Shown one piece after another: positions 18,734 through 28,838 of a stretch of DNA of 64,000 nucleotides. Under the pieces are notes generated by a model, which made no database searches, was not told the origin of the DNA, and saw nothing but the letters and a program-made list of their open reading frames with translations. Both the position numbers and the translations under genes were made by a program. The DNA comes from Acidobacteriota bacterium (GTDB lineage: Bacteria > Acidobacteriota > Terriglobia > Bryobacterales > Bryobacteraceae): contig VFZO01000001.1 of the NCBI GenBank assembly GCA_016871155.1, positions 32,834 to 96,833 of the forward strand, read 5' to 3'. How positions within the stretch are numbered: position 1 is the first letter of the stretch; each line of letters starts with the position of its first letter.

Positions 18734-19546
18734 ATGACGGTCAGCCGCAGACTCTTTGCCGGGCAGCTTCTCGCGGCGGGCTCCACGGCCTTGTACGGAC
18801 GATATGTCGAGCCGCTCTGGTTCGACCTGACGTTCACGCGGATCCGCCTTCCTGGCGCGCCGGTGCGGCGCATCCTGCACATCTCCGACCTGCACGTGGG
18901 CGACGGAACGCCCGCGGCGGCACTCACGCAGGCAGTCGTGATGGGTCTTGCCACGCGCCCGGATGTGATCTGCCTGACCGGCGACTTTGTTTCCTCGACT
19001 ATCGGTTTCGATACACCCGCTCTGCGGCGGATCCTGCGCTTGTGCGCGGATACGGCGCCGTCGCTTGCAGTCATGGGCAATCACGACGGCGGCGCCTGGC
19101 TCCGCCGGCACGGCGCGCACGGCACCTCTCGAATCATCCGGGACCTGGTGCAGGAATCCGGCGTGGAGGTGCTGCACAATGCGTCGACGGCTGTGGCCGG
19201 CCTCCGCTTCACCGGCGTGGCCGACCTGTGGTCCGGCGAGTTCCGGCCGGAGCAGGCCTTCTTTCCGGATCGGGGTCCGAACATCCTGCTTTGTCACAAC
19301 CCTGACGGGAAGGACCGGCTGCGCGGCTATCCGTGGGACCTGATGCTCAGCGGCCACACGCATGGCGGCCAAGTAAGGCTGGGACTGGTGCCCGCCGTCT
19401 GGGCACCAGTACGTGACCGGCGATATCTGGCCGGACTCCATGAGTGGGAGGGGCGCCAGTTGTTTATCACCCGAGGCGCGGGTTCACCGAAACATTTGCG
19501 TTTCGGCTGCCGCCCGGAGGTCTCGGTGTTGGAGATTGCGGGTTAG
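18734..19546 (+). CDS. Metallophosphoesterase (YaeI-like)
   Basis: ILHISDLHVGDG...VICLTGDFVSS...AVMGNHDGG...LMLSGHTHGGQVRLG metallophosphoesterase motifs. Confidence 0.92.
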   Translation: MTVSRRLFAGQLLAAGSTALYGRYVEPLWFDLTFTRIRLPGAPVRRILHISDLHVGDGTPAAALTQAVVMGLATRPDVICLTGDFVSSTIGFDTPALRRILRLCADTAPSLAVMGNHDGGAWLRRHGAHGTSRIIRDLVQESGVEVLHNASTAVAGLRFTGVADLWSGEFRPEQAFFPDRGPNILLCHNPDGKDRLRGYPWDLMLSGHTHGGQVRLGLVPAVWAPVRDRRYLAGLHEWEGRQLFITRGAGSPKHLRFGCRPEVSVLEIAG

Positions 19547-19564
19547 AATTGGCTGACAGGACTT

Positions 19565-20869
19565 ATGCGCCTAACCCACATTCCGCTATTCACTTTGTTT
19601 GGAGCCGTTCTTTTCTCAGCCGCCGCGCCATCGCCGACTTTTCATCGGGACGTTGAGCCCATTTTCCAGCGGAAGTGCCAGAGTTGCCATCGGCCCGGCG
19701 AGGCTGCGCCGTTCGCATTGTTGACGTACGACGAAACCAAGCCCTGGGCCAAGGCGATACGCCAGGCGGTAAGCCAACGCAAGATGCCGCCGTGGCACGC
19801 CGACCCTCACGTGGGCAAATTTTCGAATGACCGTTCTTTGACCGACGAGGAATCCAAGACCGTGATCGCCTGGGTTGACGGGGGTGCGCCTCGCGGCGAC
19901 GCCAAACAGGCGCCGAAGGCCTTGGCGTGGCCGCAGGGTTGGACGATCGGGAAACCGGACGCGACTTTCGAAATGCCGGACTTTGAGGTGCCGGCAACGG
20001 GAATTCTCGATTATCAATGGGTCAAGATCCCGACGGGCTTTACCGAAGACAAGTGGGTCCAGGCCGTCGAGTGCCGTCCGGGTGACGCGGCCCGCCAGGT
20101 TGTCCATCACGTCGTAGCGGTGTGGCGGCGGCCGGATTCGCCTTGGATGAAGGATCTTGCGCCGGGAACCTTCGTTTCGAAAGGGCCAGGTGCGGGTGAA
20201 TTAGGCATGTCCGACGGCCTTCTTGCCGACTACGTTCCAGGGATGCCCGGTCTCATATTCCCAGCGGGAAAGGCCATGCTACTGCCGGCCGGCGCCGATA
20301 TCCTGTTGCAAATTCACTACACTCCGGCGGGCAAGGCGGTTAAGGATCGCTCCAAGGTCGCACTGGTATTTGCCAAGGAGCCGCCGGCCGAGTCCGTCTT
20401 GAATCTGGTTGTCGCCAATGGCAGGATTCGGATTCCGCCCGGCGATCCAAATTACCGCCTGGATGCCTCGGTGACGTTTAACACACCGGTCAAGCTTCTC
20501 GCGATTAACCCGCATATGCATCTTCGAGGCAAGGCGTTTGCAGTGCAGGCCACGCTTCCGGACAAGACGACGCAGCGATTGCTCCACGTGCCGAAGTACG
20601 ATTTCAACTGGCAGACGACGTACGAGACCGGCGAGTTGCACTTCCCCGAGGGCACCCGGCTGGAGGCCTCGGCCTGGTTCGATAACTCGCCGAACAATCC
20701 ATGGAATCCAGATCCGAAAGCCGAAGTCACGTTCGGTGATCAGACAACGGACGAGATGATGGTGATGTTTACCCACATTGCCATTCCGCGCACCTTTGAC
20801 AGGAGGAAGTTATTGCGCCGTGCGGCGGATTCCTACGACCGGCCGACCGCACCGGTACCCGCGCCTTAG
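19565..20869 (+). CDS. Secreted cytochrome c / copper type II ascorbate-dependent monooxygenase-like protein
   Basis: FQRKCQSCHRPGEAAPF (CxxCH), QRKMPPWHADP, and C-terminal INPHMHLRGKAF as in Cu-monooxygenase-like proteins. Confidence 0.75.
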   Translation: MRLTHIPLFTLFGAVLFSAAAPSPTFHRDVEPIFQRKCQSCHRPGEAAPFALLTYDETKPWAKAIRQAVSQRKMPPWHADPHVGKFSNDRSLTDEESKTVIAWVDGGAPRGDAKQAPKALAWPQGWTIGKPDATFEMPDFEVPATGILDYQWVKIPTGFTEDKWVQAVECRPGDAARQVVHHVVAVWRRPDSPWMKDLAPGTFVSKGPGAGELGMSDGLLADYVPGMPGLIFPAGKAMLLPAGADILLQIHYTPAGKAVKDRSKVALVFAKEPPAESVLNLVVANGRIRIPPGDPNYRLDASVTFNTPVKLLAINPHMHLRGKAFAVQATLPDKTTQRLLHVPKYDFNWQTTYETGELHFPEGTRLEASAWFDNSPNNPWNPDPKAEVTFGDQTTDEMMVMFTHIAIPRTFDRRKLLRRAADSYDRPTAPVPAP

Positions 20870-20933
20870 GGACGCCAAAATCGCGAGGCCTGTGTGGGAC
20901 GGCGCGGCCAAGGCCGCCGGCCTAAGCTCTAAC

Positions 20934-22352
20934 CTACCTGACGTTGGCCATCTCGGCGCTGTAGCCGAACAGGTGTTTGTCCCGGATGCGCTCGGCGACT
21001 GCCGGGGGCACATAACGTTCCCAGGATTTGTCGCCGGTCTGAATCCGGTACAGAATCTCGGCGGGCATTACGGGCAGGTCCTCGGCGTCAAACGCCGGGA
21101 GCGCGAAGATGCGCTTGTTTTCGAGCAAGTGGCCGTACAGGTGGCGCAGATGGGGCTCGACCTCGAGTTGGTCCGCCATTCGCGGGGCGTTCGCGACGGC
21201 ATCCCACATCGGATAGGCGTATAGATCGGTGTCGCCGCGCAGGACCAGGGCCAGCCCTTCCAAAATCCCGCCCGGGAGTTCCTTGTAGTACTGCTCCTGA
21301 AAAACGCTTCGCAACGTGCCCAGGCCCATCACGTAGCCGACGGGCAGTTTCGTATAGCGCCGCAGGTACGGCGTCAGATGATACGACGTAGAAAAATTGG
21401 AGATCATCACCGGGTGGCCCAATGCGCCGAGCAAGTCGACGCGGGCGAGAAAGTCGGCGTGGTCCAGTTCATCCTCGGACATGAGATTTTTCAAGCTCAT
21501 CTCCATGAGCACGGCAAGCTTGCTTTCGTCCACTCCCTTTTCGGCGATCATCCGCTCACCGGCGCAGTACAGCATATCGAGCGTGACGTTGGTCACAGGG
21601 CGGAAGCGCCCGCGTTGCAGCAGCACCGGACGGCCGAAGAGAACCTCCGCAGGCTCGATCGCCTCCCCTTGCGCGGTAAACAAAGCCGCATCGGTCAGCC
21701 CCTGTGCCACCAATTGCAGACTCATCAGGCGATTATCGACACCGGCGAAGGCGGGTCCGGAGAACTTGATCATGTCCACTTCGATGCGAACGCGGCTAAG
21801 GCCGTCCATCAACGAGGCGATCAACTCCTCGGGCTTCTCGTTCAAGTAAAACGCACCGTAGATGAGGTTCACGCCCAGGATTCCGATCACCTCCTGCTCG
21901 CGCAGCGTAACCGGATCGAAGGGGCGCACGTGGATCAGAATCTCCGACGGTTCGGCGCGCGGTGCATTTTGAAAACGAATCCCGAGCCAGCCGTGGCCGG
22001 TGCCCGGCTGCGACCGCCGGTTGGTCGCGACCGTATCGGCGAAGGCGAAAAACTTCGTCTTCTCGCCGCGGGCTTCATCCAGACGTTCCTGTAACAACCG
22101 GTACTCATGATTCAGCATCGCCTGCAGCCGCTGCCGGCTGACATAGCGCTGCGAGGGCCCGTAGATGGCGTCGGACACCACCATGTCGTAGGCCGACATC
22201 GCTTTGGCTACGGTGCCGGAGGACCGCCCGCTGCGAAAGAACCAGGCGACCACTTCCTGCGCCGCGCCAATCTCGGCGAAAGCGCCGTAGGTGGTCGGGT
22301 CCTGATTCAAATAGGCGGCTTTTTCGTGTGTGCTGATGACTTCCCTGTCCAT
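20934..22352 (-). CDS. Conserved protein of unknown function (472 aa)
   Basis: Long ORF with good coding character and no competing frame; MDREVISTHEKAAYLNQDPTTYGAFAEIGAAQEVVAWFFRSGRSSGTVAKAMSAYD...; no motif I can assign. Confidence 0.75.
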   Translation of the reverse strand: MDREVISTHEKAAYLNQDPTTYGAFAEIGAAQEVVAWFFRSGRSSGTVAKAMSAYDMVVSDAIYGPSQRYVSRQRLQAMLNHEYRLLQERLDEARGEKTKFFAFADTVATNRRSQPGTGHGWLGIRFQNAPRAEPSEILIHVRPFDPVTLREQEVIGILGVNLIYGAFYLNEKPEELIASLMDGLSRVRIEVDMIKFSGPAFAGVDNRLMSLQLVAQGLTDAALFTAQGEAIEPAEVLFGRPVLLQRGRFRPVTNVTLDMLYCAGERMIAEKGVDESKLAVLMEMSLKNLMSEDELDHADFLARVDLLGALGHPVMISNFSTSYHLTPYLRRYTKLPVGYVMGLGTLRSVFQEQYYKELPGGILEGLALVLRGDTDLYAYPMWDAVANAPRMADQLEVEPHLRHLYGHLLENKRIFALPAFDAEDLPVMPAEILYRIQTGDKSWERYVPPAVAERIRDKHLFGYSAEMANVR

Positions 22353-22408
22353 ACGACTATCTACCTATTGTCTCTATCGGCAGGCGCTTCGGGTTGTATT
22401 CATTTTCT

Positions 22409-23440
22409 TCACGTTAATCCGCACGGCGAATTGCCTCCCAAATCGCCCCGCCCACCGGTACCGAAACCAGCCAGAGTACCGTGACCCCGCCCACCACCAG
22501 CCAGCGCGCCCCCCCCGGTGGCGCTGCCGACTGCGAATATGGCGATCGCCTGCACCACGCCGTCCGGCATCAAGACACCCGACGTAAACCGCCAAGCCTT
22601 CTGCGGGATCCAGGTTGTCACCGAACGGTACCGGCCGGTCACCAGCGCCGCCAGGCCGGTAGCGGCGCCGGCGGCCGCATCCAACGGGAGCGTCAGCAGC
22701 AGCACCAGCGCCAGGAACGCCAGATCCTTGGCTAGCAGCACGCGCCAGCCGCGAATAGGGAAAAGAGAATACCGATCGGCGCCCGCGCCATCGATCGAGA
22801 GCATCAACTGGGTCTGCGTACTGAGGGCCAAGGTCACCATGGCCGCCAGCATCGGCCGCGCGTTCGCATCCAGCGGCGGACCGAGAAATCCATACGCACC
22901 GGCGGTCGCGGCCAGCGCGAGCGCGAAGTACAGGTCCATCGTCCGCGCGGTGGTCCGCCAATGCAGCCGCACAATGGCGCCCATGGCCCCTGGCGGCCGG
23001 GGAATTTGCCGGAGCAATGCCCCGCCGCCCACGCGCCCCGCCGCCCGCCCGGCCCTGGACAGAAGGGCCACGCCGGCCAGCGCCCCCAGCATTCCGGCAG
23101 CGCCTTGCCAGCCGCTCCAATACAACCCCAACGCGCCCAGCCACACGAACGGGCTGGCCAACCAGGCGGCGGCGCGGATCAGGCTCCATTCGGCCCCGGC
23201 GAGCGGCCAAAGCAGCCTTCGTTCCGGCGGCGCCTTTGCCAGAGGGTCCGTCGCCATCGGGAAGAGTACGACGGCCGCCAGCAGCAGCGCCAGGAAGTAG
23301 CCGCTTTCCGGCTGTTGGAACAGCAGCAACAGGAAGAGGCTGAAGTTCTGGCCCGTGATCGATGCGTAGCCCTTCACCTCGCGCGAGGCCGCCACCCAGA
23401 TGGCCCGGAGGACGGCGATTACCGGCCCTGGTCGAACCAT
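22409..23440 (-). CDS. ABC transporter permease, C-terminus apparently frameshifted at a G8 tract
   Basis: MVRPGPVIAVLRAIWVAASREVKGYASITG; multiple TM helices; directly downstream of an ATP-binding subunit. C-terminus after the G8 run loses hydrophobic character. Confidence 0.75.
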   Translation of the reverse strand: MVRPGPVIAVLRAIWVAASREVKGYASITGQNFSLFLLLLFQQPESGYFLALLLAAVVLFPMATDPLAKAPPERRLLWPLAGAEWSLIRAAAWLASPFVWLGALGLYWSGWQGAAGMLGALAGVALLSRAGRAAGRVGGGALLRQIPRPPGAMGAIVRLHWRTTARTMDLYFALALAATAGAYGFLGPPLDANARPMLAAMVTLALSTQTQLMLSIDGAGADRYSLFPIRGWRVLLAKDLAFLALVLLLTLPLDAAAGAATGLAALVTGRYRSVTTWIPQKAWRFTSGVLMPDGVVQAIAIFAVGSATGGGALAGGGRGHGTLAGFGTGGRGDLGGNSPCGLT

Positions 23441-24129
23441 TCGAAGCCCTCCGCCTCCACTGCCTCGAAGTACTGGGATTCGACCGGGCCGGGCAGGTCG
23501 CGGATGGGGGAATCGAGCACGATACGGCCGCCGCGCAGGATCAAAATCTGATCGGCCACGCAGTCCACCAACGAAAGAATGTGCGAAGTCAGAAAGATCG
23601 TGACGCCGCGCGCGGCCAAGGCGCGCAGCGCGCCCCGGAGGGTCTGCGTCGTAACGGGATCCAGCCCCTCGAACGGTTCGTCCAGAAACAGAACCTTCGG
23701 GTTCGTCAGCAGCGCCATAGCCAAGGCGGTCTTCTTCCGCATTCCGTACGAACACTGATTAATAAACGTATCCCGCGCTTCCAGCAGGCCCAACCGCCGG
23801 AGCAGCGGCTCAGAGTGACCGGGCGTCTCGTGCACGGCCGCCGTTAGGTCCAAATGCTCTTGAATCGTAAGGCCATCGAACAACGCCATGTTCTCCGGCA
23901 GGACGCCGGACACCGCGCGCGCCTCCCGCGTTCCGATGGGCAAGCCGGCGACGGTAGCGTTGCCTGCGGTGGGCGGCAGCAGCCCGGTCAGCATCTTCAC
24001 GAGCGTCGATTTCCCCGCGCCGTTTGGCCCCAAAAGCGCGCACACCGAGCCGCTAGCTGTTTGGAATGTGGCCGAGTCCACGGCGTTGAATTCTCCGAAC
24101 CGCTTCGTAAGTCCATCGCAAACGATCAT
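23419..24129 (-). CDS. ABC transporter ATP-binding protein
   Basis: Walker A GPNGAGKSTLVK, signature-region YGMRKKTALAMALL, Walker B VLFLDEPFEGLD. Confidence 0.93.
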   Translation of the reverse strand: MIVCDGLTKRFGEFNAVDSATFQTASGSVCALLGPNGAGKSTLVKMLTGLLPPTAGNATVAGLPIGTREARAVSGVLPENMALFDGLTIQEHLDLTAAVHETPGHSEPLLRRLGLLEARDTFINQCSYGMRKKTALAMALLTNPKVLFLDEPFEGLDPVTTQTLRGALRALAARGVTIFLTSHILSLVDCVADQILILRGGRIVLDSPIRDLPGPVESQYFEAVEAEGFEWFDQGR

Positions 24130-24161
24130 GAATCCAGTATGATTGCCTCACAAGGGCTCCC

Positions 24162-27100
24162 ATGAAAACGTCTTTCTGGCCGCTGCTGGCGGCGTGCGCT
24201 TTACTCGGCCAGGATACCGGTGTGCTGACCGGCACGGTGACGGATTCGACCGGCGCGGTGGTCGTGGGCGCGCAGGTGGTGGCGACGAATACGTCGACGA
24301 ACTTCGAGTCGACGGGCGAGTCGAATGGGGAAGGGTTGTATCGCATCCCGTTTCTGCGCCCTGGGACTTATCGGGTCCGGATCACGGCGGCCGGCTTCAA
24401 AACGTTTTTGCGCGAGAATGCAGAACTGCGATTGGGCGCCACGCTGCCGGTCAACGGCGTGATGGAACTTGGCGCGGTTTCGGACTCGGTGCAGGTCACA
24501 GCGGAGTCGCCGTTGCTTGAGACCGAAACGTCCACCACCGGCACCGTCGTTACCGGCGAGTTTTTCCAACGAATGCCGCTCTTCCAACGGCACTCCCGGT
24601 CCCTGCTGTACCTCACGCCCGGCGTGAACGTCAGCGGATTGGGCTATGGAGGTTCGCTCGGCGGTTTCTCCATCAATGGCGGCGCCACCGGAAATATTGG
24701 TTATTTCGAGGACGGCATGTATGGCGTGCAGCCTAGCGGCAACAATACAACCGACACGATTCTCAGCACGATTGAAGAGGCGAAGGTCATCACCACCGTC
24801 CCGCCGGCCGAATACGGCCACTCCGCGGGCGGCGCCATCGTTATCGTCAAGAAGAGCGGCACCAACCTTCCGCACGGCGGCGGCGGAATCCTCTTCCGCG
24901 AGGGGCCCATGCAGCACCGCCGGTTCATGCAGGCGGCCCGCTTTGAGCAGACCGGCAACAGCCTCCACTTCTACCAGCCCGACTTCAATCTGAGCGGTCC
25001 CGTTGTCATTCCGAAACTCTACAACGGGCGGAACAAGACCTTTTTCATGTTCGCCGGCCAATACCTGATGGAGCGCCAGGGCGAGCAGATTTCGTGGAGC
25101 GTCCCAACGCCGGAAGAACTCGCCGGTGACTTCCGCTTCGGCGGCCGGCCCGGCGTCAATCCGATCTACGATGCGCGCTCCACTGCGGTGAACAACGGCA
25201 TTTGGTCGCGGACGCCCTTTCCAGGCAACGTGATTCCACGCGCGCAGTGGGACCCGGTGGCCACCCGGTTCCTCGGCGAAAAGGTTTGGGAGGTTCCCAA
25301 CCTGCCTGGGACGCCAACGGCGACCGGCATTACCGGAAACCTGCAACTACCACGCCAGAAAACCGTGGATTGGTCCAACTACAGCCTCCGCATGGATCAA
25401 CAGTTTGCCAGCCGGTTCAAGATGTTCTTCAACTGGAGCTACAACACACGCACCGCGTTCACTCCGAATCTCGATGTGGTCAATCTCCTTTACAACACGT
25501 CGCAGCGGATTTCCCGCGATGCGCAGACCACGTCCGGCATTGGCGCCACCTACACGCTGACGCCTACCACGATCAGCGAGACGCGCATCAATTACTACCG
25601 CTTCCGCAACGATGCCGCCTGGCCCGGATTCGGCTCCGACTTCGGCAAACTGCTGGGCATTCCCAACATCGGCGCGGGCAGCATGCCCGTGGTCACCGGC
25701 ATCCCCAACGTTGCCAATCCGAGCTTGAACGTGGAGGAGACGATCAACTTCCGGGAGGACGTCAGCAAGCTCTCCGGCAAGCACGCCTTCAAGTTCGGCG
25801 CCGATATCATGCGGCTGCGGCGGAACAACTATACGCGGGACAACAACGCGGGAACGTTTAACCTGGCCTCCACGGCGGGGTTGAATCCGAACGGCTCCGG
25901 CATTCCCAACACCGGCGGGAATGCGCTCAGCCAGTTGATGGTGGGCGCCGTCTCCAGCTACACCATTACGTCCAACCTTTTGAGCAATCTGCCGCGCAAC
26001 TGGATTCAATCGTTCTACGCACAGGACGACTGGAAGATCCTGCCCACGCTCACGCTCAACATCGGCGTTCGCTATCAGGTGCAGAGCACGCAGAACAACA
26101 AGTACGGGCAGATTTCGAGCTTCGATCCGCTGGGCGCCGATAACGTCGTAGCCGGCGGGCGTGGTGTCATCACGCACCCCAAGAGGGTACACAAGAAGGA
26201 CTGGAATAATTTCCAGCCCCGCGTTGGCCTGGCCTGGACACTGCCGCGCCGTTTTGTGTTGCGAACGGGGTTTGCGGTGTCCACGGTGGATGAGCGGCTA
26301 CCGGTGGCGCCCTCGGAAGAGTACGGTGCCGTGACCTCGCGCATCGACACACCGAACGGCGACTTCCGGCCCCGCTTCCAACTGAGCCAGGGCCCGCTGG
26401 CCTCCCTGCTGCTGCGGCCCGCGCAGCGCGCCGACGGCACCATCCCGTTTGCCGGGACGAATTTCGGCGGGCGCGGCGCTACGTGGGTGGATCCGAATCG
26501 CGTCTCGCCCTACACCATGAGTTGGAACTTCGGCCTGCAGCACAGCTTCGCGTCCAATTATCTGGTGGAAGTGTCCTACACGGCGAACGCTTCGGTGAAC
26601 GGATTCGAGAACCGCGAAATCAACGGTCTTTCCTACGATTGGGCGAACAACCTGCGTCTAACCGATCCGGCGCAGTTCAGCGCGTTTCAGTCCAACACCC
26701 AGATCTTCCGGCCGTTCCCGAACTTTGGCGGAATTCAATTCCGAACCAACGGCGCACGCTCGAACTACCACGCCGGGACCGTGAAAATTGACAAGCGCAT
26801 ATCGAACGGCCTGTCGTTCCTGACGTTCTACACCTACTCCAAGGTAATCGACTCCTCAAGTTCCAACAACCTTCTGCCGCGCTCCATGGATCGCGCCGAG
26901 GCGGCCAACAACCGGACCCACCAATACACCGGCAGTATGACGTACGAGCTGCCGTTCGGCAGAGGGCGCAAATGGCTCAACTCCAACGGCTGGACCAACG
27001 CCGTCTTCGGCGGATTCGACGTCGTATACCTGTACCGGATCTCGAGCGGCGATTCGCTGACCTTCACTTTCGCCGGCAGCCCGGTTCAATACATGCCCGG

Positions 27101-27539
27101 CGTCGTAGCCACTCGCGCCGGCCGGCCCAACTCGACGGGTGACCGCGCCCGGTTGCGGGACAACTGGCAGGACATCGGCACCAACCGCTTTGTCCAGGCG
27201 GCGCAAAACACGCTGATCGAGTCGATGAACTACTTCTCCTACCCGGCCGCCTTCACAATGGGCAACGTGGGCCGGAACACGTTCGACCGGCAGCGCTTCA
27301 TCGATTCCCAGTTCTCCGCCTCCAAGAAGTGGAATGTCCGCGAACGTTACACGACCGAGTTCCGCTTCGACTTCCAGAATCCGCTCAAGTGGTTTAACTT
27401 GTCGGCGCCCAACACGGTCGTGAATTTCACGAACCCGGCGGCATTCGGCAAGGTTTCCACGTCGACCTCCGACGAGGGCACGACGGCAAACGCCGGCGGC
27501 CAGGGGCTGATGAATATTACTTTGTCGTTCCGGTTTTGA
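24162..27539 (+). CDS. Oar-like TonB-dependent receptor with carboxypeptidase-regulatory domain
   Basis: Signal peptide, TGVLTGTVTDSTGAVVVGAQVVATNTSTNFEST domain, 1125 aa, C-terminal NITLSFRF. Confidence 0.9.
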   Translation: MKTSFWPLLAACALLGQDTGVLTGTVTDSTGAVVVGAQVVATNTSTNFESTGESNGEGLYRIPFLRPGTYRVRITAAGFKTFLRENAELRLGATLPVNGVMELGAVSDSVQVTAESPLLETETSTTGTVVTGEFFQRMPLFQRHSRSLLYLTPGVNVSGLGYGGSLGGFSINGGATGNIGYFEDGMYGVQPSGNNTTDTILSTIEEAKVITTVPPAEYGHSAGGAIVIVKKSGTNLPHGGGGILFREGPMQHRRFMQAARFEQTGNSLHFYQPDFNLSGPVVIPKLYNGRNKTFFMFAGQYLMERQGEQISWSVPTPEELAGDFRFGGRPGVNPIYDARSTAVNNGIWSRTPFPGNVIPRAQWDPVATRFLGEKVWEVPNLPGTPTATGITGNLQLPRQKTVDWSNYSLRMDQQFASRFKMFFNWSYNTRTAFTPNLDVVNLLYNTSQRISRDAQTTSGIGATYTLTPTTISETRINYYRFRNDAAWPGFGSDFGKLLGIPNIGAGSMPVVTGIPNVANPSLNVEETINFREDVSKLSGKHAFKFGADIMRLRRNNYTRDNNAGTFNLASTAGLNPNGSGIPNTGGNALSQLMVGAVSSYTITSNLLSNLPRNWIQSFYAQDDWKILPTLTLNIGVRYQVQSTQNNKYGQISSFDPLGADNVVAGGRGVITHPKRVHKKDWNNFQPRVGLAWTLPRRFVLRTGFAVSTVDERLPVAPSEEYGAVTSRIDTPNGDFRPRFQLSQGPLASLLLRPAQRADGTIPFAGTNFGGRGATWVDPNRVSPYTMSWNFGLQHSFASNYLVEVSYTANASVNGFENREINGLSYDWANNLRLTDPAQFSAFQSNTQIFRPFPNFGGIQFRTNGARSNYHAGTVKIDKRISNGLSFLTFYTYSKVIDSSSSNNLLPRSMDRAEAANNRTHQYTGSMTYELPFGRGRKWLNSNGWTNAVFGGFDVVYLYRISSGDSLTFTFAGSPVQYMPGVVATRAGRPNSTGDRARLRDNWQDIGTNRFVQAAQNTLIESMNYFSYPAAFTMGNVGRNTFDRQRFIDSQFSASKKWNVRERYTTEFRFDFQNPLKWFNLSAPNTVVNFTNPAAFGKVSTSTSDEGTTANAGGQGLMNITLSFRF

Positions 27540-27651
27540 GGCGGCTTCATCCGGTTTCGGAATGAAAGTTGCCGCTGAGTTGCGAGGGAAACGCGTGGCC
27601 GCGATTGTACGCAACCTGACGCGGGATTGACCACGGCGTTTTGACGCCGCG

Positions 27652-28395
27652 CTACGGCTGATACACAACGCCGCGAGGCCCGAACAGGCCCAGGTCGTGC
27701 GCCACGCCTCGAACAAACGCCCCGATCCGGGACGCCACCCATCGGACCGCCGTCCAGATTTTGGCGAGAGCGAATCGGTACACGCGGAAATACTGTTGCG
27801 CCACTTTAAATACGCCCACCGAAAGCGCCGCCAGCACCAGGCCGAGGCAAAGGAGAATCAAGCCCTGGTCGGCTTCGGTGAGATGCGCGAGAGCTTCCGA
27901 AACGTCGGTCTTCAGGCGGATGTTGCTCAGCGTGGCCGCCAGTTCCCACAGGTCCGGCCGGTAGATGCGGGTCAGGCCGAGAATCACCAGCGTCGAGCCG
28001 GCGGTCAGCAGGCCCGCGCTGGCGGCAAAGAGCCCGGCCAAAATGCCTGTGAGCGCCGCCACCAGATAGGCGGTCGCGCCGGTCAGCGCCGCGGTGAGCG
28101 GGAGTCCAAAGATCGTTCCGAACAACATGCCCAGCACGCGTATGGGAAGACGCAGTTTTGTCTCCCGCGCGGCGACGGGCGTCCGGCCGGCGGCGAGTTC
28201 GGCTGGCTCGCCGAGATTTCGCAACACCTGCAGCATTCGCGCGGGTCCGTCGTCTCCGGGCGTCTGCCGGTATGCGTCCCGAATATGGGAATCCAACTCG
28301 CGAATGAATTCGTTCCGCTCCGCCAAGGGCAGGCCGGTGAGCCGCACCCGTACCCGGTCCAAATAGTCATTCACCAGCAATCCGTTTGTGTCCAT
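27652..28395 (-). CDS. HAAS-domain (DUF1700-like) membrane protein
   Basis: VNDYLDRVRVRLTGLPLAERNEFIRELDSHIRDAYRQ, followed by TM helices; immediately downstream of a PadR regulator. Start trimmed to MDTNGLL. Confidence 0.78.
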   Translation of the reverse strand: MDTNGLLVNDYLDRVRVRLTGLPLAERNEFIRELDSHIRDAYRQTPGDDGPARMLQVLRNLGEPAELAAGRTPVAARETKLRLPIRVLGMLFGTIFGLPLTAALTGATAYLVAALTGILAGLFAASAGLLTAGSTLVILGLTRIYRPDLWELAATLSNIRLKTDVSEALAHLTEADQGLILLCLGLVLAALSVGVFKVAQQYFRVYRFALAKIWTAVRWVASRIGAFVRGVAHDLGLFGPRGVVYQP

Positions 28396-28399
28396 GGTG

Positions 28400-28789
28400 T
28401 TATTGCGCCTTTCTGATTGGAAGTCCCACGAGTTGCGGTCCGGCTGTCTCCGCCGCCGCATCGCGAATGAGCAACGCCAGATGGTTGAACTCGCCGCGAA
28501 GCTCTTCAAACAGCGCCTGGCCGTCGCCGGTGAGAGTGTAATATTTGCGCGGCGGCCCGTGTTCGGACTCTACCCATTCCGACGCAACCAGGCCGTCGCG
28601 ATCCAGACGCGCGAGGATCGGGTATATCGTCCCCTCCTTCAGCGGAGGGCCTTCGCCCGTCGAAAGCGCCTTGATTAATGAGTAGCCGTAATGGCGGGTC
28701 CGGTAAAGCGCCGCCATGGCGGCCAGTTCCAGCAGGCCCTTTCGGATCTGGACCACTCGGCGGTCCTTGTTTTCTTCGGTATACGCCAC
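28400..28789 (-). CDS. PadR-family transcriptional regulator
   Basis: RKGLLELAAMAALYRTRHYGYSLIKALSTGEGPPLKEGTIYPILARLDRDGLVASEWVESEHGPPRKYYTLTGDG. Confidence 0.93.
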   Translation of the reverse strand: MAYTEENKDRRVVQIRKGLLELAAMAALYRTRHYGYSLIKALSTGEGPPLKEGTIYPILARLDRDGLVASEWVESEHGPPRKYYTLTGDGQALFEELRGEFNHLALLIRDAAAETAGPQLVGLPIRKAQ

Positions 28790-28838
28790 TCAGAGCAGTA
28801 TACGTTACTTCTATGTACTATGTTCCGATGAATAGCAT

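Noticed and set aside
22374-23210. 278-aa - strand frame overlapping the ABC permease
   Set aside because: Out-of-frame reading of the permease (Arg/Gly-rich, no hydrophobic helices).
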